Made by a program: the position numbers and the translations under genes. Shown here piece after piece: positions 32,712-41,560 of a stretch of 64,000 bases of DNA. The notes beneath the pieces are model-generated. The model saw nothing but the letters and a program-made list of their open reading frames with translations. It was not told the origin of the DNA and searched no databases. Source of the stretch: Panacagrimonas sp046594215 (GTDB taxonomy: Bacteria > Pseudomonadota > Gammaproteobacteria > Nevskiales > Nevskiaceae). Within the stretch, counting starts at the first letter, position 1, and each line of letters starts with the position of its first letter. The stretch is taken from contig JBKJPX010000057.1 of assembly GCA_046594215.1 (NCBI GenBank), positions 1 to 64,000 of the forward strand. The letters run 5' to 3'.

Positions 32712-34472
32712 ATGGCAATCAAGAAAGGCCTGCGCAGCGGGCTCATCAAGGTCCTGATCGGCGCAAGCCTGACGGGGTTTTCGGCGATGGTCTCGGCCCA
32801 GGCAGCACCGGGCTGGTACTTCGGACTCGAAGGGTTCTACTCCGACGTCAAAGACATCGACGGGACGCTGAAGATCACGGCGCCCAACAACGTCGCGCCA
32901 GGTGCGACCAACAGCTGCATCCTGCCCATCGACCTGCTCGGCGCGCCGGTCCAGCTCCCGGGCGTTATCTGCATCCTGGGCAACAATGGCACGCCGGACA
33001 CGGTGACGCCCGGTGCCTCCACCAAGATCGACTCCACCATCCTGATGGATGACGGCTTCGGCGGCGGCGCCAGCTTCGGCTACATGTTCGACGGTGGCCT
33101 GCGCCCCGAACTGAACCTGCGCTACGCCGAGAACGACATCAAGTCGATCCAGACCTCGCTTGGTGGCGCGGCCGTCTCCAGCAATGCCTCGCTTAGCGCG
33201 TTGCGCATGATGGCCAACATCTGGTACGACCTCGACCTCGGCAACTTCGCGCCGTATTTTGGCGGCGGCTTCGGCCTGCAGCAGACGAAGCTGCAGAACT
33301 CGGGCAGCAACGACGACGATCTGACCACCGCGTTCCAGCTCGGCGCCGGTGTCGGCTACTGGTTCGGCAACGCCACCGAGGTCTCCCTCGACTACCGCTA
33401 CGTCTCGGCCGAGAACCCGTCATTCAAGTCAAAGTCGCAGGGCTTCAAGCAGGACCTGGAAGGCGAGTACAAGGCGTCGAATATCGGCGCCAGCCTGCGC
33501 TACTCGTTCGGAGGCCAGTTCAAGGACTCCGACGGCGACGGCGTGCTCGATCGCAAGGACAAGTGCCCCAACACGCCCCAGGGTGTGCAGGTGTACTCGG
33601 ACGGCTGCCCGATCGACCTCGACCAGGACGGCGTGCCCGACTATCTCGACAAGTGCCCCAACACCCCGCCCGGACAGCCGGTGGACGCCAACGGCTGTCC
33701 GTTCGACTCCGACGGTGACGGCGTGCCCGACCACCTCGACCAGTGCCCCGGTACGCCGGCCGGCGTGAAGGTCGACGGCAAAGGTTGCCCGCTCGATTCC
33801 GACGGCGACGGCGTGCCCGACTACCTCGATAAATGCCCGGAGACGGCGGCCGGTTCCGCGGTGAACGCCCAGGGTTGCGAGATCAGCGACAAGGACGGCG
33901 ACGGCATTCCGGACAACCTGGACAAGTGCCCGAACTCGGATCCCAAGATAAAGGTCGGCCCGGATGGCTGCCCGCTCGACAGCGATGGCGACGGCATCCC
34001 CGACTACCTGGACGAGTGCCCGAACACGCCGCCTGGGCTGAAGATCCTGCCGAACGGCTGCGCCCTGGTCGGCGATTGCCGCAAGCCGCGCGCGGGTGAA
34101 GCGGTCGACGCCAAGGGCTGCGCGCTGGATCAACGCTTCATCCTGCGCGGGGTCAAGTTCGAGTTCGATTCCGACAAGCTGACCAAGCCGGCGGAGGGGA
34201 TCCTCAACGACGTGGCGGACACGCTCGCCGCGTACCCGGATGTGACGATCGAGGTGCAGGGCCACACGGACAGCCTGGGTACCGACGCCTACAACCTGGG
34301 GCTCTCCGAACGGCGGTCCATTGCGGTCAAGCGCTACCTCGCGGGCCGCGGCGTGAACGGTGGTCGCCTGCGCCCGGTGGGCTATGGCGAGTCCGCGCCC
34401 ATCGCGGACAACAGCACCGCCGAAGGCCAGGAAGAGAACCGCCGCGTGGAATTCCGGGTCGTGGACAACTAA
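32712..34472 (+). CDS. OmpA-family protein with six thrombospondin type-3 repeats
   Basis: The ATG at 32712 gives 586 residues. A signal peptide (1-29, ending SAQAA) is followed by an eight-stranded barrel domain to about 265. Six roughly 30-residue calcium-binding TSP3 repeats follow (about 273-450; each DSDGDGVPDYLDKCPNTP-like, with the paired cysteines KCP and GCP). The C-terminal OmpA peptidoglycan-binding domain has VEVQ-type GHTDSLGTDAYNLGLSERRS. It ties the outer membrane to the cell wall. The repeats should be rigid and Ca2+-dependent. A strong terminator follows the stop. Confidence 0.93.
   Translation: MAIKKGLRSGLIKVLIGASLTGFSAMVSAQAAPGWYFGLEGFYSDVKDIDGTLKITAPNNVAPGATNSCILPIDLLGAPVQLPGVICILGNNGTPDTVTPGASTKIDSTILMDDGFGGGASFGYMFDGGLRPELNLRYAENDIKSIQTSLGGAAVSSNASLSALRMMANIWYDLDLGNFAPYFGGGFGLQQTKLQNSGSNDDDLTTAFQLGAGVGYWFGNATEVSLDYRYVSAENPSFKSKSQGFKQDLEGEYKASNIGASLRYSFGGQFKDSDGDGVLDRKDKCPNTPQGVQVYSDGCPIDLDQDGVPDYLDKCPNTPPGQPVDANGCPFDSDGDGVPDHLDQCPGTPAGVKVDGKGCPLDSDGDGVPDYLDKCPETAAGSAVNAQGCEISDKDGDGIPDNLDKCPNSDPKIKVGPDGCPLDSDGDGIPDYLDECPNTPPGLKILPNGCALVGDCRKPRAGEAVDAKGCALDQRFILRGVKFEFDSDKLTKPAEGILNDVADTLAAYPDVTIEVQGHTDSLGTDAYNLGLSERRSIAVKRYLAGRGVNGGRLRPVGYGESAPIADNSTAEGQEENRRVEFRVVDN
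33520..34060 (+). repeat. six TSP3-type repeats in the ompA-like gene
   Basis: The DNA repeats a unit of about 87-93 bases encoding DxDxDGxPDxLDxCPxTPxGxxVxxxGCPx. Units 1-4 are most alike, while unit 5 has an extra residue (SDKDGDGIPD). All keep the two cysteines and the acidic loop. Confidence 0.85.
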
Positions 34473-34496
34473 AACTAGAAAGACTCAGTTACTGAA

Positions 34497-34527
34497 CCCG
34501 GCCGGGCAACCGGCCGGGTTTTTTTGT
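34497..34527 (+). terminator. rho-independent terminator after ompA-like gene
   Basis: CCCGGCCGG-GCAA-CCGGCCGGG is followed by seven T, a perfect 9-bp GC stem. It begins 24 bases after the stop codon. Confidence 0.95.
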
Positions 34528-35153
34528 GGTCGCTCGATTCGCGACCTCGTTTCGCGAGGCCGCTGCTCCGGATGAGCCAGGGCAAAGGACGAGCGAAGGC
34601 TCGTCGACCCGAAGTGCCCGCACTCCGTTCGTCGCGAGTGGCTGCGCAATCGCAGCGACTCCGGCATGTCGAGGGATACGCGCGGGCTTGACGCTGCGCT
34701 TCTCGTGCCACCATCGTCGCGAAAAGCACAGATGCTAGGCGCGCAGACCGAACGAAGTCCGGCGTCCCTGGGGTCAGGCCCCCCCCGGCTTTTACCCGGG
34801 CGGGTCGGGCGCCGACTCTCGCCCGATGCAACCGCGCGCGGCCCCGAAAGTAGCGCCGCGCCTGCCGCAGCACGAGCCATCGCGCCCAGCAACACGGGCC
34901 GAAGCCCGAGGCGGACAGGACTCCCGGGATCAGGACGCGCAGCCGGCCGCCTGTGCTGAAGTCACCCTCCCGGGTCGAACTCCGCACGCCGAAGAGCGAG
35001 GCCCGCACGCTGCCGATCTCCGGCAGCAAGGTGGGCCTGCCGGCGGGCGGCCGTTCCGGCTCCTTGCTCGACATGGCGCGCCGCCTGGCGAAGAAAACCA
35101 GCGGAGGCTTCGGGAACGATCGGTGAGCTGATCGATCGCGACCCCCCAGAAAA
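34528..35153. other. 626-bp intergenic region with a long but doubtful open frame
   Basis: No gene is supported. A minus-strand frame stays open from 35188 to 34475, running through the terminator and far into DUF2505. Its translation is rich in Arg, Ala, Ser and Pro without hydrophobic periodicity, and I think it is non-coding. Several GC-rich inverted segments occur, for example around 34790-34815 (CCCCCCCCGG and CCGGGCGGG). Confidence 0.5.
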
Positions 35154-35642
35154 TCAGTAATCGAGGACGATCTTGCGCGAGGCCGCAAGGTCCCGCTTCG
35201 ACTTGGCCTTCACGTCCTCCGCGATGGCGGCCTCGATCCTGCCGCCGACCAGCGGGATGCTGCAGCTCACGGTCCAGCTCTGGACGTTCACGGCCTTGCC
35301 GTTTTCCTCGATCAGCTTCATCTCGGCGGACATCTTGATCGGCGCGCCCTTGAGTTCGATGTCAATGCGACCTGTGCGCTTGGCGATGTCCCAAGCATCC
35401 TGCTGAACCATCTTCACGGTGTCACCCATGATCTTCTTGGCGACATCGGGCAGCGGCGCGTCGGACTTCATGACCAGGCGATATTTCACCGAGCAGCGCG
35501 CGTCGGTCTTCTTCTCTTCAAGCAGCTCGCATTCGATCGCCTGCACTTCCTTGTACTTGCGGTCGAAGAACTTGCGGTCCGAGTACATCTTCATGACGGT
35601 GGCGGCAGACTGGTCGAAGCTGTGGCGCTCTTCGAATTTCAT
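35154..35642 (-). CDS. DUF2505 family protein
   Basis: The ATG at 35642, with CAGGAGCC upstream, gives 162 residues. The sequence starts MKFEERHSFDQSAATVMKMY and contains KMVQQDAWDIAKRTGRIDIEL (in parts) and SCSIPLVGGRIEAAIAEDV, which match DUF2505 proteins, a START/SRPBCC-like fold thought to bind hydrophobic ligands. No signal peptide. It is downstream of the DUF1329 gene in the same direction, behind a hairpin. Function is unknown. Confidence 0.85.
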   Translation of the reverse strand: MKFEERHSFDQSAATVMKMYSDRKFFDRKYKEVQAIECELLEEKKTDARCSVKYRLVMKSDAPLPDVAKKIMGDTVKMVQQDAWDIAKRTGRIDIELKGAPIKMSAEMKLIEENGKAVNVQSWTVSCSIPLVGGRIEAAIAEDVKAKSKRDLAASRKIVLDY

Positions 35643-35663
35643 GTGCACTGGCTCCTGCAATGA

Positions 35664-35690
35664 AACCGCCGGCACGCGGCCGGCGGTTTT
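35664..35690. terminator. bidirectional-type hairpin between DUF1329 and DUF2505 genes
   Basis: ACCGCCGGC-ACGCG-GCCGGCGGT is a nine-base-pair stem followed by TTTT on the plus strand and by TTTCATT on the minus strand. On the minus strand it would end the DUF1329 transcript. The T-run there is short, so termination may be partial and allow read-through into DUF2505. Confidence 0.6.
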
Positions 35691-35708
35691 GAAAGCGTAG
35701 AGGACTAT

Positions 35709-37070
35709 TTACTTCGTCGAGGACTTCTGCACCGATGCCGAGGTGAAGTAGTCGCTGGAGAAGCTCACCGACAAATCGTACGGCCGGTCTTCGTTGATGG
35801 CCGCGGTGATGAAGTAACGACCCGAGTTGAAGTGGTAGATCACTTCCGGAATCGTCGAGCAGGCCTGGATGTTGTACGCGAAGACCAGGTGCCCTTCCTG
35901 GAACTGGTAGAGCTCGTCGCGGTTGTCGTAGTCGTCCACGGCCACGATGTTCCAGCCGTCCTCGTCGATGTAGAACACACGCTTCTTGAACGTGTGGCTG
36001 GTCCCCGGCCGGATGTTGGCTTCCACCACCCAGACGCGGTGCAGCTCGTAGCGCGGGAAGTCCGGGTTCACGTGCTTGGGCTTGGCCAGGTCCTTGTACT
36101 TGATCTTGTTGCCGGCCATCTTGTTCGAGTTGTACGGGATATACATCTCGCGCTTGCCGAGCAGCTTCCAGTCGTAGCGCTCGAGCACCCCGTTGAACAT
36201 GTCGACCTGGTCATAGAACTGGTGACCGTCCGTGCCCTCGTACGGGTTGTCGCAGCACACGGTGGGGGCGCGACGGATGCGCTTGAGCGCCGGCGTATAC
36301 AGCCAGGCCTGACGGCCGCCCGCACCGGTGCCGGCCTTCTCGTGCACGAGGATGTAGGTGCCCGCGAGGCGCGGCGGTGCCACGGTCTTGGAGAGGTACT
36401 TGAGGAACTCGCCCTCGTTCTGCGTGAGCGGCACCGGCTTCTTGATGGACGCGTAACCGAACGTGACGTCCTCGACGATCTTGGTGAGCTGGAACTGGCC
36501 GTCGGGCTGCACGATCATCTGGTTGTTGTAGCGCGTGGCGTTTTCGCCGCGCCACTTGAGCTTGTGGTTCCAGATCGGCTCGGCACCGGTCTTGGGAATC
36601 GGGAACGGAAAGCCCAGCTTGCAGTTGTTGGGGTTGTCCGTGCCGATCATCTCGCAGTTGACTGCGTTCTCCTTTGTCGCCGCGTAGATCTCGTCGGGCC
36701 AGCCGACGACGCGGTGGCTCGGGTACACGTTCATCTTGTACGTGTCGTAGCTCGTCAGCAGTTTGAGGTGGCCCTTGGTGAGCTTGTCCTTGTACTGCTC
36801 CAGGTTGGACTTGGAGATCGTGAACAGCGGCTTTTCTGCATCGATCTTCGCGTCGTTGGGGAACTCGCCCGACAGCGGTCCTCGCTTGGGACCAGGCGTC
36901 CACGCCGGGATCGTGCCTTCCTTGTTGCCGGCTTTCTCCGCGCCTACCGGCGTCAGCGTCTGGCCGAGCTGCGCGGCCTCCTCGGGCGCAACCTTCGCGG
37001 ACAGCGGCGGCGCCATCACCAACGCCAACAAGCCCAGGCCCGCGCCGATCCATTTCTTCTTGTAGTTCAT
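35709..37070 (-). CDS. DUF1329 outer-membrane lipoprotein-sorting-like protein
   Basis: The 453-residue protein has a Sec signal peptide (1-25, GLGLLALVMAPPLSA). The mature protein shows the DUF1329 marks: AAQLGQTLTPVGAEKAGN, GTIPAWTPG, YPSHRVVGWPDEIY, CCDNPYEGTDG, and RVWVVEANIRPGTSHTFKKRVFYIDEDGW (in parts). DUF1329 proteins have a LolA/LolB-like beta fold and occur with RND-type lipid or hydrophobic-compound exporters in gammaproteobacteria. It is expected in the periplasm or outer membrane. No exporter gene lies next to it. Confidence 0.92.
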   Translation of the reverse strand: MNYKKKWIGAGLGLLALVMAPPLSAKVAPEEAAQLGQTLTPVGAEKAGNKEGTIPAWTPGPKRGPLSGEFPNDAKIDAEKPLFTISKSNLEQYKDKLTKGHLKLLTSYDTYKMNVYPSHRVVGWPDEIYAATKENAVNCEMIGTDNPNNCKLGFPFPIPKTGAEPIWNHKLKWRGENATRYNNQMIVQPDGQFQLTKIVEDVTFGYASIKKPVPLTQNEGEFLKYLSKTVAPPRLAGTYILVHEKAGTGAGGRQAWLYTPALKRIRRAPTVCCDNPYEGTDGHQFYDQVDMFNGVLERYDWKLLGKREMYIPYNSNKMAGNKIKYKDLAKPKHVNPDFPRYELHRVWVVEANIRPGTSHTFKKRVFYIDEDGWNIVAVDDYDNRDELYQFQEGHLVFAYNIQACSTIPEVIYHFNSGRYFITAAINEDRPYDLSVSFSSDYFTSASVQKSSTK

Positions 37071-37211
37071 TCAGTTTTTCCTCCTCGAGGGAACGGCTGT
37101 CACGCTTCTCTTGGCGACGCGCAGCAATTCTAGCCCCGGCGACCCGACTCGGTGCGCCGGTGATATGGTTTCATCATCATCCTGCTTCTTGCGCCTGAAA
37201 ATCCGCTCACC

Positions 37212-38087
37212 ATGAAGGGCATCATCCTCGCTGGCGGCTCCGGAACTCGCCTTTACCCGCTTACCACCGTCGTCTCCAAGCAGCTGCTGCCGGTCTACGA
37301 CAAGCCGATGATCTACTACCCGCTGAGCACGCTGTTGCTGGCGGGTATCCGCGACATCCTGATCATCTCAACGCCGCGCGACACGCCGCAGTTCGAAGCG
37401 CTGCTCGGCGACGGCCGTCACTGGGGCATCAATCTCCAGTACGCGGTCCAGCCCTCGCCGGATGGGCTCGCGCAGGCCTTCCTGATCGGCGAGCAGTTCA
37501 TCGACGGCCAGCCCTGCTCGCTGATCCTCGGCGACAACCTGTTCTTCGGCAACGACCTGTCTGACCGCTTGCAGCGCGCCGCGCAGCGCACGACCGGCGC
37601 CACCGTGTTCGCCTACCCGGTGCAGGATCCCGAGCGCTATGGCGTGGTGGAGTTCGACAAATCCGGCCGCGCCATCGGCCTCGAGGAAAAGCCGAAGGAA
37701 CCGCGCAGCCGGTATGCCGTGACAGGGCTCTACTTCTACGATGCACAGGTCGTCGAGGTGGCCAAGAGCATCAGGCCCTCGCCGCGTGGCGAACTCGAGA
37801 TCACCGACGTCAACGCGCACTACATGCGGCGTGGCCTGCTCGAGGTCGAGCGACTCGGTCGTGGCGACGCCTGGCTCGACACCGGCACGCACGAGTCGCT
37901 GATCGATGCCGCGCAGTTCGTGCAGACCATCGAGAAGCGTCAGGGGCTGAAGATGTGCTGCCCCGAGGAAGTCGCGTGGCGCCAGAAATGGATCGACGAC
38001 GACCAGCTGCGGGCTCTGGCCAGTCCTCTGGCAAAGAACGGCTACGGGGCGCACCTGCTGTCGCTGCTCGACGAACCGGTGTTCTGA
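37212..38087 (+). CDS. rfbA: glucose-1-phosphate thymidylyltransferase RfbA/RmlA
   Basis: The 291-residue protein makes dTDP-glucose from dTTP and glucose 1-phosphate, the first step to dTDP-L-rhamnose for O-antigen or other surface sugars. The N-terminal nucleotide-binding motif GGSGTRLYPLT is followed by SKQLLPVYDKPMIYYPLSTL, ILGDNLFFG and EKPKEPRSRYAVTGLYFYD; the last two are substrate-binding and metal motifs. Length is normal. No other rml gene is nearby. Confidence 0.97.
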   Translation: MKGIILAGGSGTRLYPLTTVVSKQLLPVYDKPMIYYPLSTLLLAGIRDILIISTPRDTPQFEALLGDGRHWGINLQYAVQPSPDGLAQAFLIGEQFIDGQPCSLILGDNLFFGNDLSDRLQRAAQRTTGATVFAYPVQDPERYGVVEFDKSGRAIGLEEKPKEPRSRYAVTGLYFYDAQVVEVAKSIRPSPRGELEITDVNAHYMRRGLLEVERLGRGDAWLDTGTHESLIDAAQFVQTIEKRQGLKMCCPEEVAWRQKWIDDDQLRALASPLAKNGYGAHLLSLLDEPVF

Positions 38088-38109
38088 GTGCGCGATTTCG
38101 CCGCCCACA

Positions 38110-38136
38110 AAAAAGGCCGCTTTCGCGGTCTTTCTC
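38110..38136 (+). terminator. likely terminator of rfbA
   Basis: AAAAAGGCCGC-TTTC-GCGGTCTTTCTC gives a six-pair stem (one G-U) framed by A and T tracts, 23 bases after the stop. It lies directly before the left attachment site of the integrated element. Confidence 0.7.
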
Positions 38137-38144
38137 GTTTGCTG

Positions 38145-38192
<48 letters not shown>

Positions 38193-38300
38193 TGAAACCG
38201 ACCCCCAGCGCATCAGGCACTTACAAGGTTATTCAATAACTTAGTAACTTGCGAAGCGTCGCCATGCGTCGCAGAATCACCCTATCTGCTGTTACAGGTG

Positions 38301-38307
38301 CAGTTAC
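38301..38307 (+). promoter_or_regulatory. possible integrase arm-type site (left)
   Basis: CAGTTAC occurs here, just before the likely integrase start codon. It recurs twice as direct repeats near attR, at 46044-46050 and 46055-46061. Short direct repeats flanking both att cores are typical of arm-binding sites of tyrosine integrases. Confidence 0.3.
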
Positions 38308-38314
38308 GGGCGAA

Positions 38315-39571
38315 ATGAAGCACACAAAAAAGCCGCTGAAGTTGAGCAAGAAGCTGTCGCCGGCCGTGGTCGAGAGCGCGAAGCCCGAGGCCGAGCCCTA
38401 TCGGGTGTGGGATACGACAGTCCCCCAGTTGTTCCTCCGCGTGCAGCCGTCCGGGGTGAAGTCCTGGAACGTCCAATGGAGCCGCCTGTCGTCCCGGTCG
38501 CTGGGCAAATGGCCGGGCTGCACCGTCGAGTCGGCCCGAATCAAGGCCAAGGCCGCCCTGGTCGAGACGGACCAGCACGGCGCGCCCCTGGCCATCATCG
38601 AGGCCAACAAGCCGGCAGACCCGGCAATTCTGACGCTGGCCGCGTTCATCGACGACCACTACGAAGCCTGGGCGCTGACGAACCAGAAGCGCGGTAAAGA
38701 GACCATCGACACCCTGCGCGCCGTGCATGCCGACCTTCTGCCCAAGCGCCTGGACGAGTTGTCGGCCTTCGACTTCGAGCGCCACAAGTCCGCGCGCATC
38801 AAATCCGGCGTGACGCCGGCCACCGTCAATCGTGACCTGAGCCGGATTCGAGGGGCGCTGTCCCGAGCGATTGAATGGGGAATGCTCGCGCAGCACCCGA
38901 TGAAGCGCGTAAAGCCGCTCAAGGGCGACGACGACGGCCGCGTGCGCTACCTGAGGCCAGACGAGGAAAAGCGGCTGCGGGACGCCCTACAGGCCCGCGA
39001 GGACGCGCGCAGGGCCGCGCGGGAAAGCGGGAACGACTGGTCCCGGCAGCGGGGCGAGAACGTGCGCCCCCTGTGGCCGGATGACGGGTTCACGGACCAC
39101 CTGATGCCGATGGTCCTGGCCGCGCTCAATACCGGCATGCGCCGGGGAGAGCTGCTGGCGCTGACCTGGGAAAACGTGAGCCTGGAGCGCAAGACGCTGA
39201 CAGTAGTCGCCGCCTCGGCGAAGTCCGGCCGCACTCGGCACATTCCCCTGAACGCCGAGGCGCTGGACATCCTGAAGCGATGGAAGAAGCACACGAAGGG
39301 CGCGGGCTACGTCTTCGCCAGCGCCGAAGGCGAGCGAATGGCCACCGTCACAACGTCATGGCGCAAGGTTGTCGCCGCCGCGAAGCTGGTCGACTTCCGA
39401 TTCCACGACCTACGCCACACCTTCGCGTCGCATCTGGTGATGGGCGGAGTCGACCTCTACACCGTGATGCGCTTGCTGGGTCACGCCGATTTCGAGATGA
39501 CGCAGAAGTACGCGCACCTTGCCCCGGATCATCTGTCGGCGGCCGTGGCCGTCCTGGGGCAGAAACGATAG
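38315..39571 (+). CDS. int: tyrosine-recombinase integrase of the element
   Basis: The ATG at 38315 gives 418 residues; an ATG at 38264 and a TTG at 38249 are in frame but add sequence without similarity. The N-terminal part (about 10-110) is the arm-binding/SAM-like region, starting KLSKKLSPAVVESAKPEAEPY. The catalytic domain has Arg in NTGMRRGELLALTW, Lys in VAASAKSGRTRHIPL, HxxR in FHDLRHTFASHLVM, the second His in RLLGHADFEMTQKY, and the nucleophile Tyr in that last string (QKYAHL). It should catalyse integration at and excision from tRNA-Pro. It lies next to attL, as expected. Confidence 0.93.
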   Translation: MKHTKKPLKLSKKLSPAVVESAKPEAEPYRVWDTTVPQLFLRVQPSGVKSWNVQWSRLSSRSLGKWPGCTVESARIKAKAALVETDQHGAPLAIIEANKPADPAILTLAAFIDDHYEAWALTNQKRGKETIDTLRAVHADLLPKRLDELSAFDFERHKSARIKSGVTPATVNRDLSRIRGALSRAIEWGMLAQHPMKRVKPLKGDDDGRVRYLRPDEEKRLRDALQAREDARRAARESGNDWSRQRGENVRPLWPDDGFTDHLMPMVLAALNTGMRRGELLALTWENVSLERKTLTVVAASAKSGRTRHIPLNAEALDILKRWKKHTKGAGYVFASAEGERMATVTTSWRKVVAAAKLVDFRFHDLRHTFASHLVMGGVDLYTVMRLLGHADFEMTQKYAHLAPDHLSAAVAVLGQKR

Positions 39572-39670
39572 CTGTACCCCACCGCCCTGCTGGGGATTGA
39601 GCAGGGCAAGCGGAGAAACCGGCGAGATTAGGCCTCGCCGGCCTCTCCTAACTCGAAACTGGAGTGACCC

Positions 39671-40072
39671 ATGAAACGAGCTACGAAGAAGCGTAACAAA
39701 CCCGGCCCGACAGACTTTGACGCGGCCTGGGAGAGCTTCCGGACCGTTCCGGCAGCTATCCCCGAAGAACAGGTAGAAAGCCTAGAAACTCGCGCTCAGG
39801 AGGCCGAGCGGGTCGAAGGAGTGACGCGGAGGATCGCTCTCGTCGTGCTTTCAAAGCCGACCGAGTTCCTAATCTCGGCATTCAGGGATGACCGCAAATC
39901 TGCGCTGGCATTTTGTGATGCGGCGCTCGCGATGGGCGAAATGCTGAAGCGATTGGAGGCGATTAAGGAAGTTGTATCCCTCATGCAACTCGACTCAAGC
40001 CAAAAAGGGCAAAAACGGCCTCTACGCTTTCACCACGGATACCGATGCCACCCTCCACGGTATCCCTGGTGA
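39671..40072 (+). CDS. small protein of unknown function in the element
   Basis: GGAGTGACCC precedes the ATG at 39671. The 133-residue product is Lys/Arg-rich at the N-terminus (MKRATKKRNKPGPTDF) and helical in the middle (ESLETRAQEAERVEGVTRR, KPTEFLISAFRDDRKSALAFCDAAL in parts). It becomes implausible near the end (RFHHGYRCHPPRYPW), where the frame crosses a long inverted repeat. It could be a regulator, a scaffold or a hijacking factor. I see no HTH strong enough to call and no known family. Confidence 0.55.
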   Translation: MKRATKKRNKPGPTDFDAAWESFRTVPAAIPEEQVESLETRAQEAERVEGVTRRIALVVLSKPTEFLISAFRDDRKSALAFCDAALAMGEMLKRLEAIKEVVSLMQLDSSQKGQKRPLRFHHGYRCHPPRYPW

Positions 40073-40074
40073 AA
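40028..40074. repeat. 17-bp inverted repeat upstream of the capsid gene
   Basis: TTTCACCACGGATACCG (40028-40044) and CGGTATCCCTGGTGAAA (40058-40074) are inverted copies with one mismatch and a 13-base loop. There is no following T-run, so a simple terminator is unlikely. A packaging signal, an operator or a structured mRNA element are options. Confidence 0.6.
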
Positions 40075-40250
40075 CACATGTAGTTTGCCAGTAGGAAAGC
40101 TTTTCGCTGTGCGCTTCTGCCTTCCTCTTAGCTTCAGCGTGGATGGGTCCATCGAATCAGGATTCGGGCAAACGTCTTGCGCAGAAAAGCGAGAGCGCCC
40201 CGACTTCACTAGCACTGCGACGCGTTGCGATTCGACGCCACTCGAATTGA

Positions 40251-40278
40251 TTGACGCGACGCGACATGCGCTTAGATT
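40251..40278 (+). promoter_or_regulatory. candidate sigma-70 promoter for the packaging operon
   Basis: TTGACG (40251-40256), a 16-base spacer and TAGATT (40273-40278) resemble -35 and -10 boxes. The capsid start lies 38 bases downstream. It is the only such pair I noticed between the small gene and the capsid gene. Confidence 0.4.
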
Positions 40279-40315
40279 CCATATCCGGGAATTCCCTTTT
40301 TCTCCCGGAGACAAC

Positions 40316-41560
40316 ATGAATCTGCAGTCCATTCGCGAGGCCAAGTCGGCCAAGGTCGCGCAGTGCCGGGCCATTCTGGCCAAGGCCGAAACCGAAAAGC
40401 GTTCGCTGAATGCGGACGAGTCCACCCAGTTCGACGCCGCCAAGTCGGCCATCGAGTCGCTGGAGCAGCAGGAACAGCGCGCCGCGTTCCTTGCCGAAGC
40501 CGAACGCCGGATGCAGGGCGAGCCGGTCGCAGGCAATGGCGATGCGAGCTTTGCGCAGCTGGAGCGCCGCGTGTCGCTGCTGGCCGCACTGCAGGCCGCA
40601 ACCGAAGGCCGCGCGCTGTCCGGCGCTGAAGCCGAGTACAACGCCGAGATCCGTCGCCGCAGTGGCAAGGGTGCGCAGGGTTTCTACCTGCCGATGGCTG
40701 CGCTCGAACAGCGCGTGAACACCACTTCCAGCGCCGCGAACCTGGTGCCCGAGGATCATCGCGCCGACCAGTACATCGGGCCGCTGCGCAACGCGCTACT
40801 CGCGCGACGCCTGGGCGTGCGGGTGCTGTCCGGCCTGCGTGGCGACGTCCACATTCCGAAGCACGGCACCAGCACCACGTCGGGCTGGGTCGCCGAGAAT
40901 TCTGGGCTTACCCCTTCCGACATGACGTTCGGCAATGTTGCACTGACGCCGAAGCACGTCGGCAGTCTGTCGGAAATGTCGCGGCAGCTTATCCAGCAGT
41001 CCGACCCGACCATCGAGTCGCTGTTGCGTGACGACATGGCGTTCGGCATTGCGAAGGCCATCGACGGCGCGCTGATCGAAGGCGGCGGAGCGAACGAGCC
41101 TTCCGGCATCGTCGACATCCTCAGCGGCGGCAACGCCACACTGGCCACGCCGACCTGGGCTCAGGTTCTGCAGATCATCGAGGCCGTCGAGACCGACAAC
41201 GCGCTCAGTCCGTCGCATGCATGGCTGACGACGCCGCAAGGCAAGGCGAAGCTCGCATCGGTCCTAAAAGTCAGCGGCGACGCTGGCGCTGGGTTCCTGT
41301 ATCAGGACGGCATGGTCGGCGGGTATCCGCTGTATTCCACGAATCAGACCCCGAGCAGCAGCAACGGCCAAGGCATCATTTTCGGCGACTGGTCGCAGGT
41401 GATTCTCGGCGTCTGGTCCGAGCTGGACATCCTGGTCAATCCGTTCGAGTCCACGGCGTACGCCAAGGGCAACGTGATGATTCGCGCGATGGCCACTTGC
41501 GACATCGCTGTCCGCCACATCGAAGCGTTCGCCTACGCCGATGACCTCCCCGGACTGTAA
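40316..41560 (+). CDS. HK97-family major capsid protein
   Basis: The ATG at 40316 (CCCGGAGACAAC upstream) gives 414 residues. The first 115 or so are a charged coiled coil (KSAKVAQCRAILAKAETEKR in parts, ESLEQQEQRAAFLAEAERRM in parts), the delta/scaffold region normally cut off by the prohead protease. The HK97 fold follows from AANLVPEDHRADQYIGPLRN. It includes the E-loop region and P-domain TWAQVLQIIEAVETDNALSPSHAWLTTP (in parts), ending in an A-domain with NPFESTAYAKGNVMIRAMATCDIAVRHIEAF (in parts). It forms the shell into which DNA is packaged. Confidence 0.94.
   Translation: MNLQSIREAKSAKVAQCRAILAKAETEKRSLNADESTQFDAAKSAIESLEQQEQRAAFLAEAERRMQGEPVAGNGDASFAQLERRVSLLAALQAATEGRALSGAEAEYNAEIRRRSGKGAQGFYLPMAALEQRVNTTSSAANLVPEDHRADQYIGPLRNALLARRLGVRVLSGLRGDVHIPKHGTSTTSGWVAENSGLTPSDMTFGNVALTPKHVGSLSEMSRQLIQQSDPTIESLLRDDMAFGIAKAIDGALIEGGGANEPSGIVDILSGGNATLATPTWAQVLQIIEAVETDNALSPSHAWLTTPQGKAKLASVLKVSGDAGAGFLYQDGMVGGYPLYSTNQTPSSSNGQGIIFGDWSQVILGVWSELDILVNPFESTAYAKGNVMIRAMATCDIAVRHIEAFAYADDLPGL

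Noticed and set aside
33520..34060. Possible tandem non-coding repeat
   Set aside because: It is the DNA of TSP3 protein repeats in the ompA-like gene.
34475..35188. 237-codon frame on the minus strand between ompA and DUF2505 genes
   Set aside because: It runs through a clear terminator, has no ribosome-binding site and is of Arg/Ser/Pro-rich shadow type.
35832..37133. 433-codon plus-strand frame opposite the DUF1329 gene
   Set aside because: It is antisense of a gene with signal peptide and family motifs, and it is made of V/L/R/H repeats typical of shadows.
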